Below are positions 45,535-54,560 of a stretch of 64,000 nt of DNA, in pieces. Source of the DNA: CBDDBK01 sp965225715 (lineage in GTDB: Bacteria > Bacteroidota > Bacteroidia > Cytophagales > Flammeovirgaceae); NCBI GenBank assembly GCA_965225715.1, contig CBDDBK010000002.1, positions 124,001 to 188,000 of the forward strand. Direction: 5' to 3'. The translations under genes were made by a program, and so were the position numbers. The notes beneath the pieces were generated by a model that worked only from the letters and a program-made list of their open reading frames with translations, was not told the origin of the DNA and did not search any database. The number at the start of each line of letters is the position of its first letter. Positions within the stretch are counted from its first letter, which is position 1.

Positions 45535-46077
45535 TAAATTATTAGGTATGAAATAAAAATATTTACAATATAAGTTATAAAAATCTCTAAAATAGTTACA
45601 AATTTTTATAGAAAAAGTTATTTATTTGAAAATTAGCTAGTGTTGTAGAAAGTATGATTTAAAATCGTATTTTTGATATTGAAACATTTAGAGTTCTATT
45701 TATTTTTTATTTTAAGCTAAATAGAAGAAAATGACTATAAAAATAACCCTAAAATGCCCAAAATACCAAGGCGAAGATATAATAAAAATAGTATAAACAA
45801 ATAAAATTAGCATTGTAAAAAATGCCGAGGTTAATTTTTATAGCTATATAGGAACTCATTTTCTTTTCGTAATCCTAATTTATTAGAATGTAATTTTGAC
45901 TAAAAAATTAGAGCTTTTTAAAAACTTTAAAGATTTCAAGCAGAAAACTATGATTTATTTTTATATATTTCTGTTAAGCCATTATAAAATATAGAATTTT
46001 ACATTTATTTTTGTGGTTCTTTAATATGGAAGTCAATTTTATATTCAACGAATTAAAAAAATATAAAGGTAAATATT
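45535..46077. other. Gene-free divergent spacer
   Basis: About 540 AT-rich bases between the divergent permease and cytochrome genes. A TATTTTTG at 46006-46013 fits the Bacteroidota -7 element for the cytochrome gene. No clear TTG/TTTG lies at the right distance upstream, so the promoter is weak on sequence. I see no gene or strong structure. Confidence 0.4.
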
Positions 46078-46740
46078 ATGTTTAGCAATCTTACTTTATT
46101 TTATGCCATTTTACTGAAGGTACATATCATTTGCGTGAGTATTTTTTTAGGTTTATATGTTCTAAAAACAATTTTATTGTTGAGTAATAAAGAAGCAATT
46201 TTAGATAAGCTAAGAAAAATAGTTTTTATTCCTGAAATGATTATTAGTTTTCTTTTTCTGCTAACAGGCATAATTATGCTTTTTAATATTGCTGAAATAA
46301 AAAATACTTTACTTATTAAATTAGGCTTAGTTGGCTTAGCTGTCCCATTAGCTGTATTTGCTTTTAAGACAAAAAATAAAACCTATGTTTTAGTATCTTT
46401 ATTCTTATTAATCGGTATATATGGGCTGGCTGAAATGAGTAAAAAAGTTAAACGAAACCCTAATCATGAAAAAACCAATACAATTTCAAAAGAGGAAAAA
46501 TATGGACAACTCATTCGTGGGCGAGATTTATATAATCTTTATTGTACAACATGCCATGGTGTGAAAGGTGATGAACAACATTCAGGTGCTAAAAATCTAA
46601 TAACAAGTCAAGCGAAAGATGAACTCATTTCTAATACCATTATTAATGGAAAGTCAGCAATGCCAAAATATAAAAAGATTTTTAATAAAGAAGAAATAAA
46701 AGCTTTGGTTGAATATGTAAAAATACTCCGAAAACAATAA
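46078..46740 (+). CDS. Membrane cytochrome c with SirB2-like N-terminal domain
   Basis: A 220-residue protein. About four helices occupy residues 5-122 and resemble the SirB/CopD-type membrane domain. A soluble cytochrome c domain follows with heme motif CTTCH (156-160) and Met in KSAMPKYKK as the likely sixth ligand. It is predicted to carry electrons on the periplasmic side. It is separate from the oxidase operon 36 kb away but may feed it. Confidence 0.85.
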   Translation: MFSNLTLFYAILLKVHIICVSIFLGLYVLKTILLLSNKEAILDKLRKIVFIPEMIISFLFLLTGIIMLFNIAEIKNTLLIKLGLVGLAVPLAVFAFKTKNKTYVLVSLFLLIGIYGLAEMSKKVKRNPNHEKTNTISKEEKYGQLIRGRDLYNLYCTTCHGVKGDEQHSGAKNLITSQAKDELISNTIINGKSAMPKYKKIFNKEEIKALVEYVKILRKQ

Positions 46741-46905
46741 TACTACTTTTAAAATCTAATGATTCTATATCCTACTTTTTCGATATAAGAGTAAAAATAT
46801 ATAAAATATAAGTTATTAAATTTTACAAAATAAAGCCCAATAATTTAAAATATAGCAAGACTATAATAATTCATATTTTTATCTTTTTCAAACCTGTTTT
46901 CAATT

Positions 46906-47817
46906 ATGAATTATCTGTTATCCATTTTGATAAGTTTCTTTTTAATTTTTCAATTAGTTGGACAAACTAATGCTCAAAAAGATAAGTTAGAGGCTTTTTT
47001 TTCGAATTCTAAAGCTGAATTAGGGCAACCAATTATCTACTCTGTTATTTATGCTCACGCTCCAGAGTTAATTATACAATTTCCAAATGACAATCATGAC
47101 TTTGAACCTTTTCATCTTCAAAATATTGATATAAAGAATACTGTAACTATAGATGGCATTAGTTATGATACCATTTTATATACCTTACTTACATTTGAAA
47201 AAGATAGTATTCAACGATTTAGCTTACCTATCTTACGAAAGCAAAAAGACCGTTATAAACAAGTCTATTGGGATACAATTTATACACCTGTAGATAGTTT
47301 TGAAATCGCTTTTATTGTACCTGAAACAGAATTAAAAGAACCAAAACTCAGAGCTAATTTAGATTTTAAATCGCCTATTTATGACTTTAATTATCCTTTT
47401 ATTTTATTTGCTTTGGCATTAGGTGTCATTTTACTGATTTTAATATATGTGTTTTTTGGAGAAAAAATTAAAAAACGTATTAAAATTTGGCATTTAAATA
47501 AACAAAATAGACGTTTTTTGTTAAGCTATGATAGATTGATTTATAACAATTTAAATGATAGTGATATAAAAGAAACTTTAGCTTTATCAAAATTCTATCT
47601 CTCTAAACTCCTGAAGATGCCTTTTACAACCTACACAACTAAACAGATGGTTAGTTATTTTCAAGATTCTAATCTAACGAGTTTGCTTAATAAAATAGAT
47701 AGAATGATTTATGCTAAACATAGAGCTAAGGAGGACTTAAAGACTTTGGAAGAATTGCGACAATTTTGTGTATCTCATTTTGAAATCAAAAGAAGGAATA
47801 TTCTCTTAAATAAGTAA
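46906..47817 (+). CDS. Exported membrane protein, DUF4381/BatD-like
   Basis: A 303-residue protein. A signal peptide ends near QTNAQ, a beta-rich domain covers about 25-155, one helix sits at about 167-187 and a cytoplasmic helical tail follows (FLLSYDRLIYNNL...LSKFYLSKLLKMPFTTYTT). This plan is that of BatD/DUF4381 partners of MoxR-VWA systems, but no MoxR or VWA gene is next to it. Family assignment is tentative. Confidence 0.6.
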   Translation: MNYLLSILISFFLIFQLVGQTNAQKDKLEAFFSNSKAELGQPIIYSVIYAHAPELIIQFPNDNHDFEPFHLQNIDIKNTVTIDGISYDTILYTLLTFEKDSIQRFSLPILRKQKDRYKQVYWDTIYTPVDSFEIAFIVPETELKEPKLRANLDFKSPIYDFNYPFILFALALGVILLILIYVFFGEKIKKRIKIWHLNKQNRRFLLSYDRLIYNNLNDSDIKETLALSKFYLSKLLKMPFTTYTTKQMVSYFQDSNLTSLLNKIDRMIYAKHRAKEDLKTLEELRQFCVSHFEIKRRNILLNK

Positions 47818-47867
47818 TTACTATACAAGTTATATTTTACATTTACCTTTTAACATGTCTATATAGA

Positions 47868-48461
47868 ATGAATAAACTTATTTTAACCATTGCCTTACTA
47901 TCATTTATAGGTATATTTTACATAACAAATTTACAAGGTCATCTTCACCATAATAATGGCAAAAGGCATCACCATTCACATAAACATGCTAAAAAGAAGA
48001 GAGCCTATGTAAAAAAATATCATAGAAATAAAATTACAGTTGTTAAACCTAGACGAAAGAGAACAATTAGAGTTCTGCCTTCAGGACATCTTATTATACC
48101 TTTTCGTTCAAATAAATATTATTATCATAGAGGATATTACTATAGTCGTCGTGGAAACAGCTATGTAATTATAAATGCACCTGTTGGCATTAGAATAAAA
48201 ACTTTGCCTATAGGGTATAAAAAAATAATTGTTAATAGCACAACTTATTATTATTATAATGGTGCTTATTATATTAAAAAAGGAAATGACTACCAGACAG
48301 TTAAACAAGTAGTAGGTGCTGTAGTACCTGAATTGCCAAAGGATAACCTAGAAGAAATTACTATAGATGGAGAGACTTACTATGAATACAATGAAGTATT
48401 ATATAAATCAATTGCATCAGATAAAGGTACTGAATACAAGGTTATTAGGAAACTTGAATAA
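47868..48461 (+). CDS. DUF6515-family exported protein
   Basis: A 197-residue protein. The signal region is followed by a His/Lys/Arg-rich stretch (HHHSHKHAKKKRAYVKKY). Tyrosine-rich repeats come next (YYYHRGYYYSRRG, YYYYNGAYYIKKG, YYEYNEVLYK) and a hydrophobic IINAPVGIRIKTLPIGYKKI. The G-x-TYYYYNGAYY repeats are the family signature. A surface or periplasmic location is likely; the role is unknown. There is a 50-base gap from the previous gene. Confidence 0.85.
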   Translation: MNKLILTIALLSFIGIFYITNLQGHLHHNNGKRHHHSHKHAKKKRAYVKKYHRNKITVVKPRRKRTIRVLPSGHLIIPFRSNKYYYHRGYYYSRRGNSYVIINAPVGIRIKTLPIGYKKIIVNSTTYYYYNGAYYIKKGNDYQTVKQVVGAVVPELPKDNLEEITIDGETYYEYNEVLYKSIASDKGTEYKVIRKLE

Positions 48462-48784
48462 AGTTATAATCATAATTTAAACGTTTAGGATTTTTAGTCA
48501 TGTCATTTGAAAAAAGGATTTTTAGAGTTTTTAACTTCTTTGATAATAAAAATAAATTTTTCTGAGATAATAATAGCATTGCTATATAATTATTAAAGGA
48601 TCATTTGATTAGAAAGGCTATAAATTTCTAAAAAAATATTCCCTCTTTTCCTTGTTTTTTTAGAAAAAAAAAAAATATAAACTCACCTTTTAATTACCTA
48701 AGCTATATTCTTTGACACCACATAGCATAAATTAAACTTGATGAATGTTCATAAATTTCTTTTAACCTTAGAAACTTAAATGAT
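48462..48784. other. Gene-free stretch before the protease/lipoprotein array
   Basis: About 320 bases. The first third holds a reverse copy of the dispersed repeat. The rest is AT-rich with an A-run near 48663 and no gene that I can support. Confidence 0.5.
48497..48588 (-). repeat. Dispersed intergenic repeat, copy R5 (reverse orientation)
   Basis: On the minus strand it begins TATAGCAATGCTATTATTATC and ends AAAAATCCTTTTTTCAAATGACATGAC. This is the clearest full-length copy and defines both ends of the family. Confidence 0.7.
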
Positions 48785-50590
48785 GTGAAACTTAAACACT
48801 TTTTCAAAAAAAAGTATAAACTAACCTCTTTATTGTTGCTTCTTAGTTTTGCAGCAATAATATTTTCAGAAATTGATTGTGAGCCTGACCCTTTTTCCCA
48901 ATCTCTTGAGCCTATAGAACAAGTTATAGCGCTAGAAGTTGAGAATGTAACGGCTACACAACTTGTTAAAAAATTAGAAAAACCCTTATACTGTTGCCAA
49001 TATGAAAAAGGCTTGGAATAATTTACAAGGCAAAAGCAAAACGCAGCGTATTAGAGGAAATTCACTCACTGGCAATGAGTTAACTATAGAAGCCACGCAT
49101 TTATATATCCGCTTCGAACCTCAAAATGAGGCGGAAGAAGAAAAAATAATAGACGATAGAACGCTTGATACGTACACCTATCCTTTAGATGTAGAACTTA
49201 GCGATACCATCACCTATTACCGCGATCCGGAGTATCCCCGAAGGGCAACCCCAGTACCGTTATTGTGCTGTTCCCATTGATAAAGTATTGCCTGATGCGC
49301 CATATACACTAATAGACAGTTTGTTTCTTCCTGAAGAAAACATAACCACTTTAGCCCAAGTCAATTACCTTACCTTAGAGGCTATGGCTGATTTGGGCAA
49401 TCGTTTGGCTTGGGAAGCTGAACGAATAACCGGAAATTTAGAGCCAGATGATACGGTTTATATAGCCCCAAGCCAAAGCAAGGGCAGTAAAAATTACACA
49501 CCGTCAGGGCGAATTCTCGTTTGGGATAATGCAATTGGTACAACAACACAAACAACTAAGGTTTTTGATTATTGGGATTATAGTGCTTGCAGCGGTGTCC
49601 TGAAACCTATCTCTGATGATGATGCTTTATCGCCTCAAACTCACACTCACAAACCTTGTAAACAAGCGGTTTATAGAACTGAAACGACTACTATTAACGG
49701 TTCTTATGTCCCTGTGGTAGATGTAGAGGTTCGGGCAAATCGTTGGTTTACAACCCATAAAGGTATTACTGATGCCAATGGTAATTATACTTGTGATGGT
49801 ACTTTTAAAAAACAAGCCGATTATAGTATTAGATGGGAGAAATACCATTTTAGTGTGCGGTCGGGCACTTTTGGACAGGCTATCCTGCGTAAGAACAACC
49901 ATACAGGTGTTTGGAATGTAAATTTGGGGCAAGCAGGCACTGTCATCAATGATATTCATCAATACTATGCTCTTATTTTTCAGGCGGCGACGGGATTATT
50001 ACTATGGCGATAGGGCAGGTTTGAAGCAACCGCCTTTGAATGGTTTATTAAAACCGCAGGTAAAAATAGCAGCTTATAATCACGCAGGTGATAATTTGGG
50101 AGATCATTGTAAAGATTGTCGAGTTTTGGGTTTGATTCAAAGGATAAGAATATGGCGAAATGCAAATTTGACCAGTGAAAACTTGTATGCTACGGTTTTG
50201 CATGAACTGGCTCATGCTTCCCATTGGGAGTTGAGAAAGGGTAAATGGAATATAACGCATAGCAAAGTAAAAGAGAGTTGGGCAACAGGGGTGCAGTGGG
50301 TGTTGGGTAGATTGCGATATCCTGATTATGAGGGAAGAAGATTTGATATTAACAATCCTGATTACACTTTAATAGTTGCTGATATGATAGATGATACAAC
50401 CACTGACAACACGAATTTTGGCTTTCAAGATAATCGTGATCAAGTAGAAGGTTATACCATTGTGGAGATAGAAAATGTGCTTGCTAATACAACAACTTGG
50501 CAGGATTGGGAAAATAATATAATAAATACTTACAATAACCTGACCGAAGACAACTTGGGTCCTTTATTTAGAAATCATGAAGAACGCTAG
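48785..50590 (+). pseudogene. Exported zinc metalloprotease gene broken by three frameshifts
   Basis: Four overlapping frames join into one protein of about 600 residues. The parts are: 48785-49021 with a signal peptide (GTG start, LTSLLLLLSFAAIIF), 49002-49280, 49288-50013, and 49949-50590. Each break is mended by removing one base, near 49015 (AAAAAGG), 49240 (CCCCG) and 49985. The third part holds a carboxypeptidase-regulatory-like beta domain (VDVEVRANRWF, ITDANGNY). The last has the zinc site HELAHASH (at 50201) and a downstream Glu in KESWATG. No other ordinary gene nearby shows this pattern, so decay is more likely than sequencing error. The last 70 codons are copied repeatedly downstream. 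Confidence 0.8.
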
Positions 50591-51038
50591 AATAATATTG
50601 AAGCTATTTTTGGGCTTTTGCTCAGCCTTTGGATGTGGAGAAACAGATTATATTGTTCGTGTAGATTTTACTGTTTTTTATATCAATCAAACTACAGATA
50701 CAATATATATGTTTGGGGCTTGCCCTATCACTGGAGATACACCTATTAAGACCGATACCTTGCAAATACTACCTAATGATACTTTAACTTTAGGGATGAA
50801 TGATGCTGAAACTATATCTTCAGAACCGGTAATAAATATTAACGATATTCGACTGAATTTATCATGCCATATTTTTTATAAAAATGCCAATCAATGTGAT
50901 GATGGGGTAGATGAGGGAATAGGGGTTAGATTTCTCCGTACACGGAACTATGAAAATCGTGAAATAAGTCAACATAATTTTGAGTTTACCTATCGGTTTA
51001 CAGAAGAGGTTAAGGCGGAGGCTGGAGAGTGTTTATAA
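50577..51038 (+). CDS. Small lipoprotein A of the cassette array
   Basis: A 153-residue lipoprotein. The signal peptide ends in a lipobox-like SAFGC (Cys20). The mature part is beta-rich (VDFTVFYINQTTDTIYMF). The C-terminus FTEEVKAEAGECL is common to all five copies. The ATG overlaps the protease stop by 14 bases, so translation is probably coupled. Its 5' half is nearly identical to lipoprotein D. Function unknown; the pairing with the protease suggests an inhibitor or immunity-like partner, which is inference. Confidence 0.78.
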   Translation: MKNARIILKLFLGFCSAFGCGETDYIVRVDFTVFYINQTTDTIYMFGACPITGDTPIKTDTLQILPNDTLTLGMNDAETISSEPVININDIRLNLSCHIFYKNANQCDDGVDEGIGVRFLRTRNYENREISQHNFEFTYRFTEEVKAEAGECL

Positions 51039-51244
51039 AAGATTGTACAATAGATGATTCAATCATTGATAGTACATTAGGGCTTTCAAGGGGCTAATGA
51101 TCAAGTCGAAGGTTATACCATTGTGGAGATAGAAAATGTGCTTGCCAATACAACAACTTGGCAGGATTGGAAAAATAATATAATAAATACTTATAATAAC
51201 CTGACCGAAGACAACTTGGGTCCTTTATTTAGAAGTTATGAATA
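51039..51244 (+). pseudogene. Protease 3'-end fragment 1
   Basis: Copy of the last roughly 70 codons of the protease gene (VEGYTIVEIENVLANTTTWQ, then NNLTEDNLGPLF). It lacks a start and the rest of the protease, and carries a small deletion near its left end. Its stop overlaps the start of lipoprotein B. Confidence 0.8.
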
Positions 51245-51690
51245 ATAGAATAATATCAGTACTACTCTTAGGGCTTAGCCTATACATAGTTTTTGGATGC
51301 AGAGAGGTACAATATGATATTTTAGCATCTTATCGTGTTTTTTATATCAACGAAACCACGGACACAATATGCGTAGTTGAATATCCGACTATTTCCAGTA
51401 ATAGTGATACTTCCCAAATATTGCCTAATAACACTTTAATTTTGGAAGCTAGTAATGTTAGACTTTCAACACCTCCTAATATTAATAATTTTCCTATAGG
51501 AATGTTATCTTATTATGTTTTTTATAAGAATGCTAATCAATGTGATTACGGAACATATGAGAATGGAGGAAGAGCTAGATTTCTCCATATAGAAAACTAT
51601 GAAGATCGCAAAGAAATTAGTCCATTGAATTTTGAGTTTACCTATCAGTTTACAGAAGAGGTTAAGGCGGAGGCTGGAGAGTGTTTATAA
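51238..51690 (+). CDS. Small lipoprotein B of the cassette array
   Basis: A 150-residue paralogue with lipobox IVFGC (Cys21). The middle is the most divergent of the set (VVEYPTISSNSDT, ASNVRLSTPPNINNF). It shares the VFYINETTDTI strand and the ending FTEEVKAEAGECL. It is preceded by protease fragment 1 with overlapping stop and start. Confidence 0.78.
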   Translation: MNNRIISVLLLGLSLYIVFGCREVQYDILASYRVFYINETTDTICVVEYPTISSNSDTSQILPNNTLILEASNVRLSTPPNINNFPIGMLSYYVFYKNANQCDYGTYENGGRARFLHIENYEDRKEISPLNFEFTYQFTEEVKAEAGECL

Positions 51691-51897
51691 AAGATTGTAC
51701 AATAGATGATTCAATCATTGATAGTACATTTTGGCTTTCAAGGGGCTAATGATCAAGTCGAAGGTTATACCATTGTGGAAATAGAAAATGTGCTTGCCAA
51801 TACAACAACTTGGCAGGATTGGGAAAATAATATAGTAAATACTTACAATAACCTGACCGAAGACAACTTGGGTCCTTTATTCAGAGATTATGAATAA
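51691..51897 (+). pseudogene. Protease 3'-end fragment 2
   Basis: Second copy of the protease tail. Here a 63-codon frame from 51706 is open (FGFQGANDQVEGYTIVE, ending LFRDYE) because the junction reads CATTTTGG rather than CATTAGGG. It could be translated as a peptide, but has no signal sequence or active site. Confidence 0.75.
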
Positions 51898-52351
51898 TAG
51901 AATAACACTAATACTACTCTTGTATTTTGTTTCTATGTCTTTTGGATGTGGAGAAATAGATCGTTTTGTCAATATATCTTATCGTGTTTTTTATGTTAAC
52001 GAAACTATGGACACAATATGTATGATTTATGCTTGTCCAATTAGTGGAGGGGCAGTGAGTGGGGACACTTTTCAAATATTACCTAATAATACTTTAACTT
52101 TTGAGGAACACGATGTTGAGTTTGCCTCACCTGCACCAAATGTTGACAATTTTCCTATAGATTTATCATCTTGTCACATTTTTTATAAAAATATCAATCA
52201 ATGCGATTATGGACTTAATGAGAATCTAGACAGGGTAAGATTTAGACTCATAGAAAACTATGAAGATCGTAGAGAAATTAGCCCATTGAATTTTGAATTT
52301 ACCTATCGGTTTACAGAAGAGGTTAAGGCGGAGGCTGGAGAGTGTTTATAA
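51890..52351 (+). CDS. Small lipoprotein C of the cassette array
   Basis: A 153-residue paralogue with lipobox MSFGC (Cys20). The N-terminal two thirds are nearly identical to lipoprotein E. The region after FYKNINQCDYG differs (LNENLDRVRFRLIENYEDRR). It ends in the shared FTEEVKAEAGECL and begins inside the end of fragment 2. Confidence 0.78.
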   Translation: MNNRITLILLLYFVSMSFGCGEIDRFVNISYRVFYVNETMDTICMIYACPISGGAVSGDTFQILPNNTLTFEEHDVEFASPAPNVDNFPIDLSSCHIFYKNINQCDYGLNENLDRVRFRLIENYEDRREISPLNFEFTYRFTEEVKAEAGECL

Positions 52352-52558
52352 AAGATTGTACAATAGATGATTCAATCATTGATAGTACATTAGGGCTTTC
52401 AAGGGGCTAATGATCAAGTCGAAGGTTATACCATTGTGGAGATAGAAAATGTGCTTGCTAATACAACAACTTGGCAGGATTGGGAAAATAATATAATAAA
52501 CACTTACAATAACCCGACCGAAGACAACTTGGGTCCTTTATTTAGAAATCATGAAGAA
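52352..52558 (+). pseudogene. Protease 3'-end fragment 3
   Basis: Third copy of the protease tail with the LFRNHEER ending of the parent gene. This fits with the following lipoprotein D being a copy of lipoprotein A, which also follows that ending. Confidence 0.78.
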
Positions 52559-53024
52559 CGCTAGAATAATATTGAAGCTATTTTTGGGCTTTTGCTCAGC
52601 CTTTGGATGTGGAGAAACAGATTATATTGTTCGTGTAGATTTTACTGTTTTTTATATCAATCAAACTACAGATACAATATATATGTTTGGGGCTTGCCCT
52701 ATCACTGGAGATACACCTATTAAGACCGATACCTTGCAAATACTACCTAATGATACTTTAACTTTAGGGATGAATGATGCTGAAACTATATCTTCAGAAC
52801 CGGTAATAAATATTAACGATATTCGACTGAATTTATCATGCCATATTTTTTATAAAAATGCTAATCAATGCGATTATGGACGAGATGAAGATGGGATAGT
52901 AGCTAGGACTAGATTTTTTCGTATAGAAAACTATGAGAATCGTAAAGAAATTAGTCCATTGAATTTTGAATTTACCTATCGGTTTACAGAAGAGGTTAAG
53001 GCGGAGGCTGGAGAGTGTTTATAA
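52551..53024 (+). CDS. Small lipoprotein D of the cassette array
   Basis: A 157-residue lipoprotein with lipobox SAFGC. About the first 108 residues are identical to lipoprotein A. The next part (YGRDEDGIVARTRFFRIENYENRK) is different and resembles C and E. This is a mosaic, best explained by recombination between units. Confidence 0.78.
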   Translation: MKNARIILKLFLGFCSAFGCGETDYIVRVDFTVFYINQTTDTIYMFGACPITGDTPIKTDTLQILPNDTLTLGMNDAETISSEPVININDIRLNLSCHIFYKNANQCDYGRDEDGIVARTRFFRIENYENRKEISPLNFEFTYRFTEEVKAEAGECL

Positions 53025-53231
53025 AACATTGTACAATAGATGATTCAATCATTGATAGTACATTAGGGCTTTCAAGGGGCTAATGATCAAGTAGAAGGTT
53101 ACACCATTGTGGAGATAGAAAATGTGCTTGCCAATACAACAACTTGGCAGGATTGGGAAAATAATATAGTAAATACTTACAATAACCTGACCGAAGACAA
53201 CTTGGGTCCTTTATTCAGAGATTATGAATAA
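53025..53231 (+). pseudogene. Protease 3'-end fragment 4
   Basis: Fourth copy of the protease tail, ending LFRDYE like fragment 2. Both precede the C/E type of lipoprotein, so tail ending and lipoprotein type travel together as one cassette. Confidence 0.78.
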
Positions 53232-53682
53232 TAGAATAACACTAATACTACTCTTGTATTTTGTTTCTATGTCTTTTGGATGTGGAGAAATAGATCGTTT
53301 TGTCAATATATCTTATCGTGTTTTTTATGTTAACGAAACTATGGACACAATATGTATGATTTATGCTTGTCCAATTAGTGGAGGGGCAGTGAGTGGGGAC
53401 ACTTTTCAAATATTACCTAATAATACTTTAACTTTTGAAGAAAATGATGTCCCATTTGCCTTTCCGGGACCAAATGTTGATAATTTTCCTGTAAATTTAT
53501 CGTCATGCCATATTTTTTATAAGAGTGCCAACCAATGTGACTACGGACGAGATGAAAATGGTAGAAGAGTTAGATTTAAGCGTACTGATGATTACGAAAA
53601 TCGTGAAATAAGTCAACATAATTTTGAGTTTACCTATCGGTTTACAGAAGAGGTTAAGGCGGAGGCTGGAGAGTGTTTATAA
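53224..53682 (+). CDS. Small lipoprotein E of the cassette array
   Basis: A 152-residue lipoprotein with lipobox MSFGC. The N-terminal half matches lipoprotein C. The late part (YENREISQHNFEF) matches lipoprotein A. It is the last intact member before the prophage. Confidence 0.78.
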   Translation: MNNRITLILLLYFVSMSFGCGEIDRFVNISYRVFYVNETMDTICMIYACPISGGAVSGDTFQILPNNTLTFEENDVPFAFPGPNVDNFPVNLSSCHIFYKSANQCDYGRDENGRRVRFKRTDDYENREISQHNFEFTYRFTEEVKAEAGECL

Positions 53683-53772
53683 AACATTGTACAATAGATG
53701 ATTCAATCATTGATAGTACATTTTGGCTTTCAAGGGGCTAATGATCAAGTCGAAGGTTATACCATTGTGGAG
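53683..53772 (+). pseudogene. Protease 3'-end fragment 5, cut by the prophage
   Basis: Matches the other fragments up to ACCATTGTGGAG and then changes abruptly to unrelated sequence at 53773, where the others continue ATAGAAAATGTGC. This marks the left junction of foreign DNA. Confidence 0.8.
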
Positions 53773-53783
53773 CTATTAAATAG

Positions 53784-53823
53784 TGAAAAACAAAGCGTAT
53801 ATCAATTGAAAAACAAAGCGTAT
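53784..53823. repeat. Paired 17-bp direct repeats at the prophage end
   Basis: TGAAAAACAAAGCGTAT occurs at 53784-53800 and again at 53807-53823, offset by 23 bp. Two phased repeats just inside the boundary, beginning with TG, are what is expected for transposase-binding end sites of a Mu-like phage. This is inference from position and form. Confidence 0.6.
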
Positions 53824-53832
53824 GAAAAATGA

Positions 53833-54462
53833 TTATTGATTGCGATTTAAAATCTCCAGCTTTTTGTCTCGTCCGGCTTTTATTGCCCCACCTAATTTTG
53901 TTTTAAAGCCTGCCAAAAATCCAAATAGATCTTCTTTTGTTAAATAATAGGCTTCATTATCTAAGGTTGTTATTTCTATACCGTCACCAAAAAATGTCGG
54001 CATATTGTCTAAATAGGATAGATCCGACAAATCAATTTCTGTATTGCTTTCTTTTAGTTTTAATAGTAGAGTTTTATTAATATCTATTAAAAGAGCAATC
54101 GCCAAGGCTTCCCAATTCATTTGAGCTTCTATACTTAATGAGATTGGTTTGCCTTTATAAATAAAGCCTTCGCTTATATTTTTTTGTGTATTGGCATCTG
54201 TTTCTTTAATACTTTCAGATTTGTGATGGAACTTTACAGAGTCAAGGTCTTTTCCTGTTCTGTCAACAATAACAACTTCATTACCAATAGCAATAAATTT
54301 TTTATTGTACGGTATTGTTAAAAAGGTGTTTAATGCTTCCTTATTATCAAACACTTTAAAATACTCTCCACTTTTTGCAGTATAGTTATCTATCTCGTTA
54401 ATAGGTATAGATATTGGGCGCAACTGATTGCTATAATCTTTAAAAAATTGTTTAACCATCAC
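53833..54462 (-). CDS. Phage tail-region protein of unknown function
   Basis: A 209-residue protein (start at Met1 or Met2, 54459). The C-terminal half (ISLSIEAQMNWEALAIALLI ... YLTKEDLFGFLAGFKTKL) recalls the DUF4376-type tail-fibre accessory domain. Its position as the outermost gene at the phage end, after the end of another tail gene, fits a tail-fibre module. The start overlaps the upstream fragment's stop. Confidence 0.6.
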   Translation of the reverse strand: MMVKQFFKDYSNQLRPISIPINEIDNYTAKSGEYFKVFDNKEALNTFLTIPYNKKFIAIGNEVVIVDRTGKDLDSVKFHHKSESIKETDANTQKNISEGFIYKGKPISLSIEAQMNWEALAIALLIDINKTLLLKLKESNTEIDLSDLSYLDNMPTFFGDGIEITTLDNEAYYLTKEDLFGFLAGFKTKLGGAIKAGRDKKLEILNRNQ

Positions 54463-54465
54463 TAT

Positions 54466-54560
54466 TTAAATTTGAAATAAGGTAAAATAAAATTCTGCAT
54501 CTGCATAAGATTCAGACCCATTAGTAACAATATAGACAGATTTTCCTGAATCATAAACCC
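54466..54560 (-). pseudogene. 3' end of a phage tail protein (truncated)
   Basis: The minus frame reads WRVYDSGKSVYIVTNGSESY and ends YADAEFYFTLFQI followed by a stop, which looks like a genuine C-terminus. It has no start and runs into plus-strand coding sequence at about 54560. Its stop overlaps the start of the next gene, as in a normal phage operon. Confidence 0.5.

Larger units (their letters stand above)
50400..53772 (+). repeat. Tandem array of about 660-bp units: protease tail plus lipoprotein
   Basis: Stop-to-stop distances of the five lipoprotein genes are 652, 661, 673 and 658 bases. Each unit has a copy of the protease 3' end followed by a lipoprotein gene whose start overlaps the tail's stop. 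The last 50 bases of every lipoprotein gene are almost identical, which gives homology for recombination. The prophage cuts the fifth unit at about 53772. Confidence 0.88.

Noticed and set aside
49000..49300. Programmed ribosomal frameshifting in the protease gene
   Set aside because: Three separate shifts in one gene, all of the same sense and without a shared slippery site and downstream structure, fit decay better.
50400..53772. CRISPR array
   Set aside because: The repeated units are about 660 bp and coding. No short regularly spaced repeats or cas genes are seen anywhere in the window.
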